DNA of 64,000 nt, taken from positions 4,526,001 to 4,590,000 of the forward strand of contig JAXRKN010000039.1 of assembly GCA_038502055.1 (NCBI GenBank). The letters run 5' to 3'. The position numbers were made by a program, and so were the translations under genes. Below are positions 11,298 through 21,567 of this stretch, in pieces. Numbering within the stretch: the first letter of the stretch is position 1; each line of letters starts with the position of its first letter. The notes below the pieces were generated by a model. It ran no database searches. It was not told the origin of the DNA and was given only the letters and a program-made list of their open reading frames with translations. This DNA comes from Tanytarsus gracilentus (taxonomy: Eukaryota; Arthropoda; Insecta; Diptera; Chironomidae).

Positions 11298-13413
11298 CTA
11301 ATTTATCTCGGAAACGACAATTTTGTTTATGCAATTAAAATATTTCTTATTTTTTTCGTCACCACGTAGCTCTAAAAATCCAAACGGAGAAATTTTCGCA
11401 GCCTGCAAATGAGCTCGCTTTGCTGATTCAGAAAAATTAATTTTAATGAACCATTTTTGACCGAAAAAGAACTGCAGAGGTTTCTTGGAGAACTTAACGT
11501 AGTTGAGCTTCATGCCTAGAGGGGAAAAATTAGAATAAAGCGCGTGGAAATGTTAAATAATTATTTAACTCACCAGGCTTCAAATCTCTCTTGATGAATC
11601 TGGTGTGAACATGTGTCTTTTTACCCTCATCAGCCAACATCACTGTCAGTCTAATTGACTTACTCTCGTCACTCGCAAAGATATTGGCATTGAACCAAAT
11701 CTCATGAACATTTATTGACTTCATGGTCTGAAAATCAATGCGTGAAAATTCCGTTTTATAACTCTCCGATTTTCCATTGATGACCAAGGTTGTGCTTCTC
11801 TCTGGTTGACCACCAAAGCTTATTTCGGACGACAAATCATCGTCGCTATCGTCTTTACAAATTATTCCTGAAACGTCATCGTCGTCATCGAAATTAATTA
11901 AATTTTCCACAGATGCGACAGCGAAGGGTCGAATTGGCTTTTGAGTTTCGTAAAACTTTGCAAATTCAGCCGGAGGTGGTGGAAGATCCATGAGACTTGG
12001 AATTTTCTTCTGATTTTTGGGTTTTTTAACAGCTCCCGTGGGCTTTGGAGGTGCTGGAGTGTCTTCAGTTTTCATAAATCCGTTTGTCCATTTTTCAATC
12101 AACTGATTGCTTTTTTCCGTTTGAAATTTCAATACATCCAAAATCATCATCAGCGATGGAAGTGAAATGTCATAAAATCCTTTCGACTGGAAACATTTAT
12201 CTTCATTCTTTGTGATAAAATCCAAACATTTCTTTTGAAATTCTTCAACTTTGTGCTCAATTGCCTTCTCAAAAACAACAAAAATAGTTTCCGGATTTAT
12301 TTTACTGTTAATAAATCCACTGCACATGTTCGTTATTTGTCGGATTTCCAGTAAATTGGCGGCAAGAAGAAAACTCAAAACATTTTCCTCGCTAATTTTC
12401 AGTTGTCCGGTATAACAATAAGAAATCACTTCAACAAAAATATTTTTATCAATTTCCTCAATTTTCATCTCGACATTTCCATCGACATGAAAATGTTTAT
12501 GAAACTTTGCGCTCGATGTGGCGAGAAATAATTTGTGACCATAAATTATTTCATTGTCGATGACAAATTTTACGTCCGATAGGTATTTATTGTTCACGAG
12601 CAATTTTCGAGCGTCGCAGAGTGGCTTAAATTTGATTTTATTGAGTTGATTGTTGAACTCAATGAATTCTGGATTTTTGGATGGGTTCTGAAGTGTGGAT
12701 ACGTCATCAAGGTTTAAAATTATTTCATTGTTGGATTTTTGGACCGTCGTTGGCTTCTCAACTTTTACAGCAATTGGTTTCTCAACTTTAACGGCAGTTG
12801 GCTTTTTTAAATTTTCTTTCGGCTTGTTAACAATTTTATTTTGAGGTTGTCGAACGACATTTTGAATGTTTTTCGATAACGGAGGACGGTTCATTTGATG
12901 GTTGTTGTTTGGAAATCGTTGAGGGCCAATTAAATTTGAATTCGGTGGTGGAAATTGAAATTGAACATTCATGTGAGGATGATGCTGTGGTCCATAGTTC
13001 ACAAATGGACTTTGAATGGTTGGATAACCATAATTAATTCCATGTTGCTGCTGATAATTCTGTGCGTATTCATGTGGAAAGTGGCCAACATTTGTGGGAA
13101 TTTGTGGATAAGCATTTTGCTGATAAGAAACTGACGGACCTTGCTGATATTTTTGCTGCACCTCCGAATAAGATGGCGGCGGTGCTTGAATAATGTCGTG
13201 AGATTGCCGAGCTGTCTGAATTGAATCGTGAGCAACTTGAATCGATGCACGATTTAATGGTGGAATTTGCACTGTTTGTGCGGGTAACTCAACAGTTTCG
13301 CTTGTTGGTGGTGAAACATCTAAAATTAAATTTTTTAATCTACGCAACACTTATAGTCTAAACACACTTTCACTTCGATTTGATCGACGTGCTTTGCTAT
13401 TATCTGAACCCAT
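11298..13413 (-). CDS. BTB-BACK protein with Pro/Gln-rich N-terminus and PHR-like C-terminus
   Basis: Three exons (13374-13413, 11574-13319, 11298-11515) give 667 residues. The long second exon has no ATG at its 5' edge. The acceptor at 13320-13321 with phase 1 points to a tiny first exon starting ATGGGTTCAGAT. Its donor could be after 13374 or six bases later; both keep frame. Residues 15-170 are rich in Pro, Gln, Asn and Tyr, including PPPSYSE. About 187-203 hold a doubled AVKVEKP unit. The BTB domain is at about 255-350 (YLSDVKFVI, GHKLFLATSS, YCYTGQL), then a BACK-like helical part to about 430. A linker carries PPPP and an acidic run (about 490-508). The last 140 residues form a PHR-like beta region (INVHEIWFNANIF, LTVMLADEGKK). 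This order is that of BTBD1/2/3/6-type proteins, which can act as Cullin-3 adaptors; the role is inferred. The extended N-terminus is unlike that family. Confidence 0.8.
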
Positions 13414-13850
13414 TTCCTTCACCGCAACGTTCAATCACTAACTGATATTGTCAAAAAATTATTCTCACTGTCGGAAGTCTGTGCTCGAAAAAAAACTCTC
13501 GAGTTCTGAGAAAAAAAAGATGTTGAATGTGTTTGAGCAAAACAAATGAACTTTTTACAGCTTGTCACATCTAAAAAAATTTGGAAGAGTGTGTAGTAGA
13601 TGTGAGCATATGTTGATATTTTGCAATGTGATCGGCGTGTAAATTGATGATTTCATATACAAAATACAAATGTAAACGTTCGTTTTGTGGTGATGGTGTT
13701 TCATTATTATCGATTTAATTTCATAAACTTGTTCAAATCTACAGGAAATTTATTTCGAGTTTCTAAGCTGGTGAATACTGATAAAGTTACTTGTGAGTTT
13801 GCGGTCGAGCGGAGAAGTTGAAATTTATTGTAAAATTCTCGATGAGAACA
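13414..13850. promoter_or_regulatory. Divergent promoter of two BTB genes
   Basis: 437 bp separate the start codons of the two oppositely oriented BTB genes, so both promoters should lie within it. No TATA box or clear initiator could be fixed. Confidence 0.45.
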
Positions 13851-15196
13851 ATGGAAGCAAATGACTTTGAGAATGTCCTAAAAAAGACAGTTGCACCGAA
13901 TAATATTCGCGGACATCTTTTGAATAATGGTGAGATGGCAAATAATTTTTTGATTTTTTTATGAGTCATTTGCAAAGTTTAACTTTGAGTAATACTTTTT
14001 TTGTAGAACAAATGCACGACCTGGTATTCATCTTAGGCTCAAATGAAGAACGAATGTACGCTCACAAATTATTCCTCATCTCGTCATCGCCGGTGTTTCA
14101 TAATATTTTATCATCTCAAGTCGACTCAGTTCTGAGTATTAAAATCAATCAAATTTCGAAGAATACCATGATTGAAATTTGTCGATTTGCATACACCGAA
14201 AATGTAAATTTAACTCAGTACAACATGTTCGATGTCTTACATGCAGCTTCAAAATTTGAGATGAAATTTTTAATGGAGAAAGTTGTTGATTTTGTGAGCA
14301 AGCAGTTGAATGAAAATTCAGTTTTTAACATTTTGGAAAATAATCAGCGATATCATAATTGGCAGATTAACAAAAAGTGCTTCGAGTTTATCGAGAAAAA
14401 TCATGAAAAATGTTTGAAGAACAAAAACTGGTTGAAAGTCACTGCCGACTTGATGAGATTGATTTTGCAAAATTGTAAAATTCCCGAGGCAAGTGCAAAG
14501 GAGGGCTTACAAGTTTGGAAAAAGAGTCATGGCGATGCAGTTGATGATCTGGATGAAATGATGTCTCTCGTGTCTTTAGACAAAGATGATTCCGATACTG
14601 AATCAGTTGTGAGTGAAACAACAGGAAAACCGAGAAGACAACGTCGTTATGGAAGACACAAAAATGTTTATACACGAAGTCAACAATCAACAGATCAATC
14701 AGCATCTAAACCAAATGTGACAAAAAGACCTCAACCTTATGGTTCAAGACCTCAACCTATAAAAATCCATGGACTCGTTTTTGGTCTCCAAGGTTCAAGA
14801 GACAGGAGAAATTTCAAGTATGCAAATCTAGACCTCAGAGCTGCTAACCAGAATATTTTCATTGAGGAAATTGAATTCATTTACAATCTTTTTGCAACCG
14901 ACACCGAGTTTGAGTTGAAAGTTTTAATCACAGAAAATTCAAATCGCAAACAAATTTATTACGATAATGTTAAGATGACGGAGAGTTTGAAGAGATATAA
15001 GTTTAAAGGAAAACCATGCATGATTCCGGCAGGACAGAAAGCTTGGATCAGAATTGAATTTCCACAATCAGAATTTCGGTTGACTTTCACAAATTTTTTC
15101 GTCCCTCCAATTTCAGGAAGAGATTTAGAAATTTCTGTTGATCCAAATGTCAACTCTTATGCTCAAATCATTGAATTTGTCTTTTATGGAAAATAA
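13851..15196 (+). CDS. BTB-BACK-PHR-like protein
   Basis: Two exons, 13851-13929 and 14007-15196, joined in phase 1, encode 422 residues. The start at 13851 has a good context (AACAATGG); an in-frame ATG three codons earlier (13842) is possible. The BTB domain spans about 28-125 (QMHDLVFILG, AHKLFLISSS, ICRFAYTENV, LHAASKFEM). A BACK-like helical region follows to about 200. Next come an acidic stretch (DLDEMMSLVSLDKDDSDTES), a basic stretch (KPRRQRRYGRHK) and a low-complexity linker with RPQPYGSRPQP. From about 280 to the end is a PHR-like beta-sandwich (IHGLVFGLQG, IFIEEIEFIYN, FELKVLI). It is probably a distant paralogue of the minus-strand BTB gene, with which it shares a promoter region, and may likewise be a Cullin-3 substrate adaptor. 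The first 27 residues precede the BTB core and are not recognised. Confidence 0.85.
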
Positions 15197-16359
15197 ATTT
15201 TTATAAATATTTTTTTTTAAAAATAAAAAATATTTTCTTTAATTTTTGATGTTTTCTTCCATTTAAATAAAAACATTGTTCAGTCACGTTGTGTCTACAT
15301 TTTCATACATTCATGTCATGCTTCGTGAACACACACATGATCAAGCTCCACAAAAACTTAAAAGAGAATGAAGAAAATAAAACATTCCGGCAGTCAGTAA
15401 ACATCATTCATTGCTTCGAGTCATAAATACATTTTAAGCAGCACATAAAAATCTTTTGATTGCCTTCTTAAATGTGAGTTAATTGAGTTTTTAAACTGAT
15501 AACTTTCTTAATTAGTTTACGCTTGTAAAAGTCATCGTGAAGTTTATTCCGAAGTTAGTCAGAAAATTGGAAAAATTTCAAGATAAAAAAATCATACAAG
15601 TGATTATAAAAATAAATTGCCTTTAGATGTAGTGATGTTTCCGACACACTTGACTCTTAAATTAAACATTGCCAAAAGACACATTGTACGATGCCAATAA
15701 AAATATTTTTTTTGAGAAAACACAAAATTCAAGGGATTTTTTAAATATATTTTACAATTTTTATAATAAAATTTTTAATTTCCATTTCTTAATTGTACAC
15801 AAACAGCAAATAGTTCAATTCATATCTTCAGTTATCGTCTGCTAAATAAATGTTTCTTCAAAAGCAGCAGAGCAGAGTCGAGTGCCATTAATAATTTTTA
15901 ATTTTGTTTCTTCTGCTCATTCAAAGCTTTTCCCCGTGATTGTTTAAAGGCCAATTAACTTTTGTTGAGCTTCGCTCCTATATTAAACATGCTAATCAGC
16001 CTCCCCGGGATCTCAAAGTGAGAAATTGCTCAGAATCTCTCTTGTGTCGCTCCATAATTTTCGTCTTGCGACGTGCAGATAATTAAAATAATCAAATTAA
16101 CATTATAATAAAATCAAAAGCGTCTTCCTTAATGGCAGAATTCGTCGTGCTGCTCCACCCATCAAATTGTTGTGTACGGGATTTAAATAATTTTCTTATT
16201 AAGTTGAATGTCATTGAAATTACCGTTTTTCCCTCTTCATCACCGAAACGATAAAATTTTTCGATAATGTGATTAAGTTTGTTTTTTCTTTCTTCTCATT
16301 CTTAATTCCACTTTTTTTGCTCATCTCTTTCCCTTTTTCCGCTATCCTCTAGTGATTCC
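15197..16359. other. Intergenic, GST promoter region
   Basis: A+T-rich 3' flank of the BTB gene with AAATAAA-type polyadenylation words immediately after the stop, followed by about 1 kb upstream of the third GST. GATAA words occur near 16250-16266, as in the promoter of the GST pair. No gene is seen. Confidence 0.45.
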
Positions 16360-18469
16360 ATGGCGCCACTGAAATTGTATCATTTCCCTCCATCAGCTCC
16401 ATCACGTGTCGCTCTGCTCGCCGTTCGACAATTGGAATTGGATGTCGAGGTAACGAAAAAAATCGATTGTTGAATTTCCTCTCGCTTGTTTTGTCCATTT
16501 ACTCATGTGGGCTTGTCCATTTACTGAACTTTTAATTTTTTGGGGTGAACAAAAAAAGTTTTATGGCAACAAAAGAGGGTCAATGTTGATACAAGGTGGA
16601 ATGAATTCGAGAGCTTTAATTTAATTCATAGACACGATGTCTGTGTTGAGATTTTAACTACAAACTTTTTATTTTTCTAGATCAATGAAGTAAATCTTTT
16701 TGAGAAGCAGCAATTATCACCAGATTTCGTAAAAATCAATCCCCAGCACACAGTGCCGACAATCGACGATGATGGATTTTATCTGTGGGAGTCACGCGGT
16801 AATTTCAATGAATTCTAATTGCGTCATTTTGAATCAATTCTCATCTTCCATAACAGCAATCGCGCAGTATTTGATCGAAACGAGAGCTCCAAATAGCACA
16901 TTATATCCATCAGAGCCAGCTGCACGTGCAGTTGTTAACCAACGTCTTTATTTTGATGCAGGCACTTTTCATCCGAGAGTTCGTGCAATTGCTGTAAGAA
17001 TTTTTTCTTTTTTTTGGTGTGCACATTCGACACTTTATTAATTTTTTTTATGCTACATCGAAAAGATAGAACAAGTGGTTATGAAAGCGACCACATTGAA
17101 GTTGTTCTAAAATAGACTTTCCATTGAAGCGAACTGAACCATAAGCGTTATGTCCTTTTGTGTAAAATGAAACTGCAAACTAAAAGTGGGGAAGATTCAA
17201 ATAATGGTTTTCAGTGAAAGAGTCAACAAACCTTTTAATAGTCAGTAACTTGCAAAGTCCCATAAAATTATAATTGAAAATCAATGAGAGAAAATATTTT
17301 TATGGCTCATTGCTCTAAATTCCATTCAATGGGAAAAATTCTTAAAGTTGAAAGAAAAAAGTTTAAAACTTTGGAATTTTTCTTGTTAGATTGTGAGACT
17401 TGCGAGGGATGTCAACTTTAATTTAAAATTTAATTTACAAAATTTTTTACTGATTCTCATGAAAATAGTTTTACATTCCCTAATTTGAGGGGCGAGAAAT
17501 TCAAACCACGTGGCATTGCAATCATTTTTATGTCGAAGAGTTTTAATTAGATTTTTCCAACTGCTGTTGCTCCACTTCAGCATAGTAAAAAAACAAAACT
17601 CTCGTCTAAATCGAACGAGAGAAAGTCGTCGGGGAAATCATGATTCATTCAGCAATCTTATTGTGGATGATGTTGAATGAATTGTTGATAAACATGAAAG
17701 TTTATCAACAACTCAATTTTTTCCTTCTCTATAATTAAATTTGCTCGATAAAGATGGAAAATCGATAGAGAGTAAACTTTTTTGTTTCATAGTTCCCTGA
17801 AGAAAAATGTTTCTCGTTACTTATTGATTACAAAAATATTTCTTCCGCGCAATTTATTTCACTCTTAATAAAGTATTTTTTTTAAATTCTTAAAGTATCC
17901 CGCTCTGTATTTGGGCGAAAAAAAGATCGCTGACGATAAGAGGAAAAACATCTTCGAGGCATTTGGCTTTATGGAGGCTTTTCTTGAAGGCAGAAAATGG
18001 TTTTGCGGCGACAATTTAACACTCGCTGATCTCTCGATTTGCGCATCAATGTCATCCATCATTGTAAGTAACTCAATAAAAATGTTGTGAATGAAGAGTG
18101 AAGGGATTACACGGCAGTTTGTGAGCGAAAGATGAAGGCTGTTTGCGTTAAGTGAAAAGGTTATAAAGTGCTTTGTTTTAATGTCTTAAAAATTATCTTA
18201 AACTAGTAAATTAAATTTATTTTGTCTTGCACGAATAATCTTTAAGTTAATCTCAACTCATATTTCAAACAATTTTCTTCTTTTCTCACCAACAATTTCT
18301 TTTATTCATTTCGTCCACACAGAACATTGGCGCCTCATTAGAGAACTATCCGAATCTGAAGCGATGGTACGAGCAATGTGCCACTGATGTCAAAGGTTTT
18401 GACGAAAACTTTCAGGGTGCAAAGATCTTTGGCGAGAGGGTTAAAAGTCGCTTGGATGACAAATTCTGA
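16360..18469 (+). CDS. Glutathione S-transferase, Delta-like
   Basis: Third GST, 219 residues from five exons: 16360-16449, 16681-16798, 16857-16993, 17896-18063 and 18323-18469. It opens [20 protein letters not shown] with Ser12 at the catalytic position. NPQHTVPT (50-57) is the cis-proline loop and WESRAI (66-71) the glutathione motif. The second-domain signature is NLTLADLSI. It is closest in wording to the minus-strand GST at 2757 (both share VPTIDDDxFYLWESRAI), despite two intervening BTB genes and the M13 gene. One intron splits codon 70 in phase 1, and the intron after codon 115 is about 900 bp. The introns after codons 115 and 171 match the other two GSTs. A polyadenylation word, AATAAA, lies around 18628. 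Confidence 0.9.
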
Positions 18470-19743
18470 TAGAGCTTAATTTGAGGGAGATTTTTGGTTT
18501 GAAATTACTTTGATGATTGCATTTTAGTGGGTTGATATAAAACTTTTTGGGGTTCTCAAAAATTAAAATTTTGAAGAAATTTTGAAATTTCTTTTCTGCA
18601 TAAACTTTTAACACCTTTTTTAATATAAATAAATTTTTGAATAAAAAAAAATATTTTTTCATCACAAATGCATTTAGGTCCCTTTTTTAATTGTTGATAA
18701 ACACCTTTGCTACACTTTTTTGTGTACTAAAAAAATTCATTCATAAAATCACGTTGTCGATGTTTTCTTTCCCTCTTCGCACCAACTTGGAGAAATTTTC
18801 AAATTGTAGCATGCGCAATGAAAATTCAACATAGAATCGCATGCTGACAACATCATTCGTATTGAACCCAGCACGATGTATTTATTTAAATCAAAAGTGT
18901 CGTGAACATCCCTTTTAGTACTAGTCAGTCTGTCGAGCATCGAAGACGTTGATCTACTCGAGTGAGAAAGTATATAAAAAAATATTGTGTGAATTCGATA
19001 AATTTATCGAAAGGAAAAAATTAAATCAATTTGTGGAGTTTTGTCCCGTATGACCGAAACACACATTGATTAATCTTGAAGTGAATTGTTGATGAAAATT
19101 GAGCCGGTCGAGTGTCAGATAAAATTGTGTGTGCGTGTGTGTGGATGTGTGTCTCCCAAAGGCAATATCAATGATTATTTAATGCGATATGGATGAAAAA
19201 TAAAAGAGAAAAACTTCGCAAGTGTCCTCGAAGGAAAAAGTGAATTTTGAAGGAAGAAAAAAGAAATCTTGTGAATGAAATAAATTGATGATGATGTTGC
19301 AGAAAAATTTAGATGATGATGGATTATTGATGTTCTTCACTTAATTTTCCATTCTAAAGGTAATGAGATTTTTCACTATGAAAGTCGAATGTGATTATAA
19401 AAGTTATTATTATGTAATTTGTTTGCACTTAGCGAAAGAAAAATAATGCAATTATTCTTCATCACGGTCTATGGAGTAAAATAAATTGGATTTGCATGCT
19501 ATCATGAGAATTTCGTTTGCCTCATGATGGACAGTGTGAAAATGAGAAGAGATGAAATTTCTCTTTCAATCTTAAAATTGTTTGTCCCTCGGCTAATCTG
19601 GTTTGGATGTGACTGAAGTGTTTAAAATTAATTGTGCTTTTGAGTGCAAGTGAAATTGTTTTATGAAATTGTTAAATGAAGAGATTTTAATCAATTTCTT
19701 GGGTGTTTTATAAATTAATAAAAATTTCACCTCTTAAATTAAA
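18470..19743. other. Intergenic with possible leader exon
   Basis: The 3' flank of the third GST, then AT-rich sequence with a TG-rich run at about 19127-19152. No protein-coding gene is supported; see the separate entry for a possible 5' noncoding exon. Confidence 0.4.
18927..19359 (+). other. Possible 5' noncoding exon of the downstream dpr-like gene
   Basis: TCAGTC at about 18925-18930 matches the insect initiator consensus. About 430 bp later AAAG|GTAATG is a fair splice donor. No long frame lies between. The dpr-like gene must have at least one upstream noncoding exon because a strong acceptor ends at 39396. This is a candidate only, and many other sites in the 20-kb gap could serve. 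Confidence 0.2.
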
Positions 19744-20147
19744 TTATTTATTTAAATAATTTTTCATGTTTTTTTTCGTCGCCTCATAAGCTTCTTTTTG
19801 CATTGCCGCTACATGACTGAGTTCATAAATTTCTATTAACGTTTTCTCGGAAAAAAATATCAAGCGAATTTTTTCCTGCATGAGCTCCTCAAAGATGTTA
19901 AAGCTAACAATGTTACCATAAAAAGGTTGAAAAATTCCTAACCACCTTTTGATATATCAAAGCAAATTGAGAGCTTTTCAATCATTTTTATATCCGCTGA
20001 TCCGTATGTTAAGGTAAAATGTGGCTGATTCACGTTCCGATTTTTGACATTAATCTTTTTGAGTTTATTGAGTTATTTCAAAAATCAATGGAGAAAATTT
20101 TATTAATCAAATGAAATCTTGTGAATTTTCTCAAGCGATTTAACTGC
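19744..20147 (-). pseudogene. Degraded coding relic, family unknown
   Basis: On the minus strand three adjacent coding-looking stretches occur in differing frames. About 20080-20147 contains LNRLRKFTRFHLINKIF. About 19938-20055 contains NQPHFTLTYGSADIKMIE and SICFDIS. About 19744-19910 contains FEELMQEKIRL and IYELSHVAAMQKEAYEA, and ends in a proper stop. Stops and frame changes separate them, and no splice-site pair restores one frame. The regular spacing of Leu and Ile in the first two pieces recalls leucine-rich repeats, but I cannot name a family. It is best read as a decayed gene, or possibly chance. Confidence 0.35.
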
Positions 20148-21270
20148 TAAAAATAATTTTTAATCAAAACATAAAGTCTGAAAAAAAATTGTAAATCTTT
20201 ATTTAGAAAATTGATTAAATTTTACGTCTAAAGTTTTAAAAGAATAATCAAAATTCTTTAACAATCACACAACTGTTGTTGATGAAATTCTTCGTGCTTT
20301 TAGAAAATTTAATTAGCCTGAATCATGATTGACATCGTAGTGATTTTAACGAGCAGCTATTTGAGATTTAATTAATTTTATTAAGTCTCCCTTTAAAATC
20401 TTTTTGAACTCAATTAATTGCACACAATTAATTCGTTAGCGGAAATTCCCTTCTCAAAGTTTTGCGCGGCGCGCTTTAAAATCCATTGAGACGACACTAA
20501 AGGAAAATCAACTGTAAATGCGGCTCGTTTAACCTTCGTCATGGCTTATTTTTTTCATAAACTTGAATGGAGGCAGAAGATGTCTTTCGTGTTTGTGGGA
20601 ATAAGAGAAAAAATCAAGGGAAATTTAATATTAAAAAAATATTTTTTGTCGATAAAATTAATTGAATAAATTTAAAAATAAAAAGTTAATTTAATGTCAA
20701 AATTTAGGGATAAAAGTTTTAGTACCTTGCAAGACCTTGTTTCCTAAATTGATGATGTTTGATGATGAAGGTGCTACGAGACATTTTTCACCTCCCAAAC
20801 TGTGAAAATTTGTGGATGTTCGCGTGACGCTCCGTTAAGTGCTGACAAAATTTTACTTAAATATTTCAATACAATCTCACACGATATAACGAGTAAGAGG
20901 AAATCAATATTATGAGTTTTATGAATGCTTAATGTAATTTCTGATGATATTAGATTTGTTTTACCAAAAATCCGATAATTAGTAAAAATAAATATGAAGT
21001 GATTTGCAATTAACAGCCACAAGTTGATTTAGCAGAAAAACCCACTAAATATTGATGGCCTCCAACCGACAAGTTAACCATACTCATTACGGATATTTTG
21101 AATAATTATTATTGATGTTTTTGCAATTGATTTATTTAACAAATTTTTATTCATTTTTATAATCTTGAAAAAGTCCTCTATAAGTGCCCGAATTAATTAT
21201 TATATAAACGGAACGGATTTTTATTTACAACGAAATTTCCAAATCAAGCTTCAGTTACTATTTTTGGCAG
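20148..21270. other. Intergenic, nothing supported
   Basis: AT-rich sequence between the two putative coding relics. Open frames are short and lack domain or splice signals. The only local G+C rise is at about 20450-20475 (GCGCGGCGCGC). Confidence 0.4.
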
Positions 21271-21567
21271 TTCCATCGGTGAGCGAGATTGCTTTATGTG
21301 AACACTTGGATGAGGGCATTCATAAGTTTTTTGGTAAGCAATGAACAAAAATTAAATTTGAATTACTTAAAGTTTTTTATTCTAGCTTCCAACATGCGTC
21401 ACTTGAAGAGATTGATGTGTAAAGAGTATGATCAAGATTTGCTGTCAGCATATGAAGAAATTAAAGGCAATCCTCAACAGTACGCTTACTCATCATTTGA
21501 ACTCATCGCTGATCCACATTGTGTACGAAGTGAAATGCAAAATGAATTTAAGGAACTCGAGTATTAG
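21271..21567 (+). pseudogene. Possible small gene or gene fragment
   Basis: An open frame from a possible acceptor (GGCAG at 21270) reads VPSVSEIALCEHLDEGIHKF. After a potential 52-bp intron (GTAAGC to TTCTAG) it continues SNMRHLKRLMCKEYDQDLLS, then AYEEIKGNPQQYAYSSFELI, ending ...EFKELEY and a stop at 21565-21567. The protein-like composition and the intron-like spacer argue for coding origin. No upstream ATG exists in this frame, so it would need another 5' exon or is a fragment. Family not recognised. Confidence 0.3.
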
